A program made the position numbers and the translations under genes. Shown here one piece after another: positions 6,463 to 7,796 of a stretch of 7,796 nt of DNA. Under the pieces are notes generated by a model that saw only the letters and a list, made by a program, of their open reading frames with translations, ran no database searches and had not been told where the DNA came from. Within the stretch, counting starts at the first letter, position 1, and the number at the start of each line of letters is the position of its first letter. The stretch comes from Phycisphaerae bacterium (lineage in GTDB: Bacteria > Planctomycetota > Phycisphaerae > Phycisphaerales > SM1A02), in assembly GCA_018663565.1 (NCBI GenBank), contig JABJQE010000307.1, forward strand, positions 1-7,796, written 5' to 3'.

Positions 6463-7205
6463 GAGGCAGACGCCCCCCCGTTGCCCTTCTTCGGGCGAAA
6501 TCCGCTGAGGAGTTCTTCGGCAGCCAATGTTGCTTCCGCCGTGGTCGAATCGATGTGCCCGCGCAACATTGCGCATGCTGCAAGCGACGGAATTGCGACA
6601 ACAAGCCCCCAGAAGGTTGTGGTCAACGCGGTACCAATGCCGCCGGCGAGCATGACGGGATCAGCCGCGCCGCCTGAGGCCACAATGGCGGTAAACGCGA
6701 GAATCATGCCATACACCGTTCCGAACAACCCAATCATGGGGCTCACCTGCCCAATTGTGTTGAGCACTTCAATCCGGCGAAGTCGAGCGACGGTTCGTTC
6801 TTCAGATGCTTGCTCGAGCGTTCGTATGACGGCATTCCAGCCAAACGGCGCTTGCCGCATGGACTCGCCCATGATGCGGCCTATGAATGACTCGCATTCG
6901 TCCGCCCGGCCCATCGCCTCCTTGAATCGCTTTGCAGCAATATCACTTCGCATTTCTTCGACGAAGCCGTCGGGCAGTATTGACTGCCGCCGATTATTGG
7001 TCGCCATCGCGATGGCGAGGCCAATCGCCACCGCAGACATGCACAGCAGTAGCCAAATGACTGCCGTACCGAGCAGCTCAATCCGGCCGTCTCCGTTTCG
7101 GGACAAAAAGAACGCCGAACCAAAGCTCCGAGCCGCCGGTGAAGCGGACGCTGGCCCAGTCCAGATCAATAGTGTTGCAGCAGTCACGTACAGTTTCATG
7201 CTCAT
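6459..7205 (-). CDS. MotA/TolQ/ExbB-family proton channel subunit
   Basis: A 248-residue inner-membrane protein. Residues 1-22 form a probable signal peptide (KLYVTAATLLIWTGPASASP), an extension common in some ExbB groups. Three membrane helices follow: about 43-68 (LLGTAVIWLLLCMSAVAIGL), 152-176 (GQVSPMIGLFGTVYGMILAF) and 189-213 (GIGTALTTTFWGLVVAIPSL). Between the first and second lies a helical cytoplasmic domain (about 72-150). The last two helices carry the family signatures, including the pore threonines of GLFGTV and TTTFWGL that match ExbB Thr148 and Thr181. The conserved Glu of ExbB (IAEAL, Glu176) is replaced by Thr (IGTAL). The pentamer would conduct protons and turn around the two ExbD-type proteins encoded next. 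The ATG overlaps the vWA gene stop as ATGA and has GAGGAG eight bases upstream. TolQ or ExbB cannot be separated on sequence alone. Confidence 0.94.
   Translation of the reverse strand: MSMKLYVTAATLLIWTGPASASPAARSFGSAFFLSRNGDGRIELLGTAVIWLLLCMSAVAIGLAIAMATNNRRQSILPDGFVEEMRSDIAAKRFKEAMGRADECESFIGRIMGESMRQAPFGWNAVIRTLEQASEERTVARLRRIEVLNTIGQVSPMIGLFGTVYGMILAFTAIVASGGAADPVMLAGGIGTALTTTFWGLVVAIPSLAACAMLRGHIDSTTAEATLAAEELLSGFRPKKGNGGASAS
6473..6479 (-). other. Run of seven G at the 3' end of the ExbB-type gene
   Basis: On the coding strand seven consecutive G encode the Gly-Gly of the ExbB tail (codons AAC GGG GGG GCG), six codons before the stop. The run lies ten bases upstream of the GTG start of the next gene, where it may serve as a poor Shine-Dalgarno. 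A one-base insertion by slippage, or a -1 frameshift, would lead straight into the open frame of the downstream ExbD. Confidence 0.4.
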
Positions 7206-7796
7206 CGGTCGAGCTCCTCGAGCGTAATAGTGGTCACGTCCCCATCGCCGTAGGCAGCGGAAATGTCTTCCATCAACACCGCAGAATCCTTCTGCGAATC
7301 AGTCGTCAAACGAATACAAGAGACCCGGACATCACGTGCCGGATTCAGTTGGTCGAGCGCCCGCATCGTGGCCGCGCGGTCAACCGCCCACCTGCCGCGG
7401 CCAGCAAGCCCCTCGCTCAGGAGCAATATCAGTTCGGGCTTCATCGAGAAGGCCTCTTTCATGGCGGGCACCGGATCGGACCCGCCGCCAGGCTGACGCC
7501 CCGCAGTCGTGCGAAGCGACTGGATCGCTGCAGCCGAAGCAGCGGGCGTGGCCTTGACGAGGCCCTTCGTCGGTGTCACGGTCACAGCCTCACCGGAAAA
7601 GCACACCACCGCGAATCGTTGGTCTGCGGTCATGGCGGCGAGCGTGCGTTCAACTTCATCGATCACAAATGGAAGCCAGGCCGTCATGCTGCCACTCGCG
7701 TCTATTACAAAGACCACCTCCCTGGCAACACCCATCGATGCTCCTGCAAAGACTGGCGTCGTCGAAGCGGGGACCACCGGGCTCACTGGCCCAGGG
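7202..7796 (-). CDS. von Willebrand factor A domain protein, C-terminal part (5' end outside window)
   Basis: The frame runs open to the window edge (198 codons visible) and ends in TGA at 7204-7202. The visible N-terminus is a Pro/Ser/Thr-rich linker (PGPVSPVVPASTTPVFAG) leading into a vWA domain (about 25-185). EVVFVIDASGSM (26-37) supplies the metal-binding DxSxS of the MIDAS site. LAAMTADQRFAVVCFSG is the second strand region; GGGSDP stands where GGTD/GGGTD is usual, and ILLLSEG where ILLLTDG is usual. The domain ends near ITLEELDR. A GTG at 7786 is possible but cuts into the linker, so the true start is probably upstream. Its stop overlaps the ExbB start as ATGA, tying it to the motor operon. 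A vWA domain usually binds protein partners through a metal ion. An upstream membrane helix, making this a TonB- or TolA-like transducer with a vWA head, is inference. Confidence 0.88.
   Translation of the reverse strand, partial: PGPVSPVVPASTTPVFAGASMGVAREVVFVIDASGSMTAWLPFVIDEVERTLAAMTADQRFAVVCFSGEAVTVTPTKGLVKATPAASAAAIQSLRTTAGRQPGGGSDPVPAMKEAFSMKPELILLLSEGLAGRGRWAVDRAATMRALDQLNPARDVRVSCIRLTTDSQKDSAVLMEDISAAYGDGDVTTITLEELDR
7214..7219 (-). promoter_or_regulatory. Shine-Dalgarno GAGGAG before the ExbB-type gene
   Basis: GAGGAG sits eight bases before the ATG at 7205, inside the last codons of the vWA gene. It is the best ribosome binding site among the operon's internal starts. It supports the 7205 start over the second ATG at 7199, and suggests extra initiation on the ExbB cistron, as expected for a subunit used in excess (pentamer) over ExbD. 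Confidence 0.55.

Noticed and set aside
6463..6576. ATG at 6576 as start of the first ExbD-type protein
   Set aside because: It would overlap the ExbB gene by more than 110 bases and add a 38-residue tail not seen in ExbD; the GTG at 6462 gives the GTGA overlap shared by the other junctions.
6481..7227. 248-codon open frame on the + strand opposite the ExbB-type gene
   Set aside because: It mirrors the ExbB gene almost exactly, its translation is Ser/Arg/Pro-rich without family signatures, and the - strand frame encodes an unmistakable proton channel protein.
3429..7796. Zorya-type phage defence system (ZorA/ZorB motor)
   Set aside because: The ExbB-type protein lacks the long cytoplasmic tail of ZorA, the ExbD-type proteins lack a ZorB peptidoglycan-binding domain, and no helicase or nuclease partner is present in the window.

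Overview
The window reads as a chromosomal segment of a Gram-negative-type bacterium, most likely a member of the Planctomycetota (Phycisphaerae-like). The clues are a lipid A gene (lpxD) next to gcvT, a primary-like sigma-70 factor without region 1.1 whose wording resembles planctomycete sigma factors, a UvrB/UvrC-motif protein of a kind I associate with planctomycetes, and a vWA/ExbB/ExbD cluster. This assignment is inference from protein wording; there is no rRNA or other marker here. I see no mobile element, CRISPR array, tRNA or rRNA.

Left part, + strand (1-1470): the 3' end of lpxD is followed after 24 bp by a complete gcvT, the T-protein of the glycine cleavage system. The short gap holds two mutually exclusive hairpins, one of which covers the gcvT start codon. 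Middle (1577-3421): a sigma-70 family factor on the - strand converges on gcvT. It diverges, across a 264-bp region rich in small inverted repeats, from a + strand gene for a UvrB/UvrC-motif protein.

Right part, - strand (3429-7796): a tightly packed operon transcribed from the right edge leftwards. Its order is a von Willebrand A protein (5' end outside the window), an ExbB/TolQ/MotA-type proton channel subunit, two different ExbD/TolR-type subunits, and a 704-residue protein that appears to be an alpha-helical repeat (TPR-like) protein. All four junctions are 4-base start/stop overlaps (ATGA or GTGA), so the five genes are very probably translationally coupled and made in fixed proportion.

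The most interesting object is this operon. It looks like a proton-driven inner-membrane motor (one ExbB, two divergent ExbDs) in which a vWA protein and a helical-repeat protein replace TonB or Tol-Pal partners. Its substrate or mechanical task cannot be read from the sequence. The other genes look like ordinary housekeeping genes.
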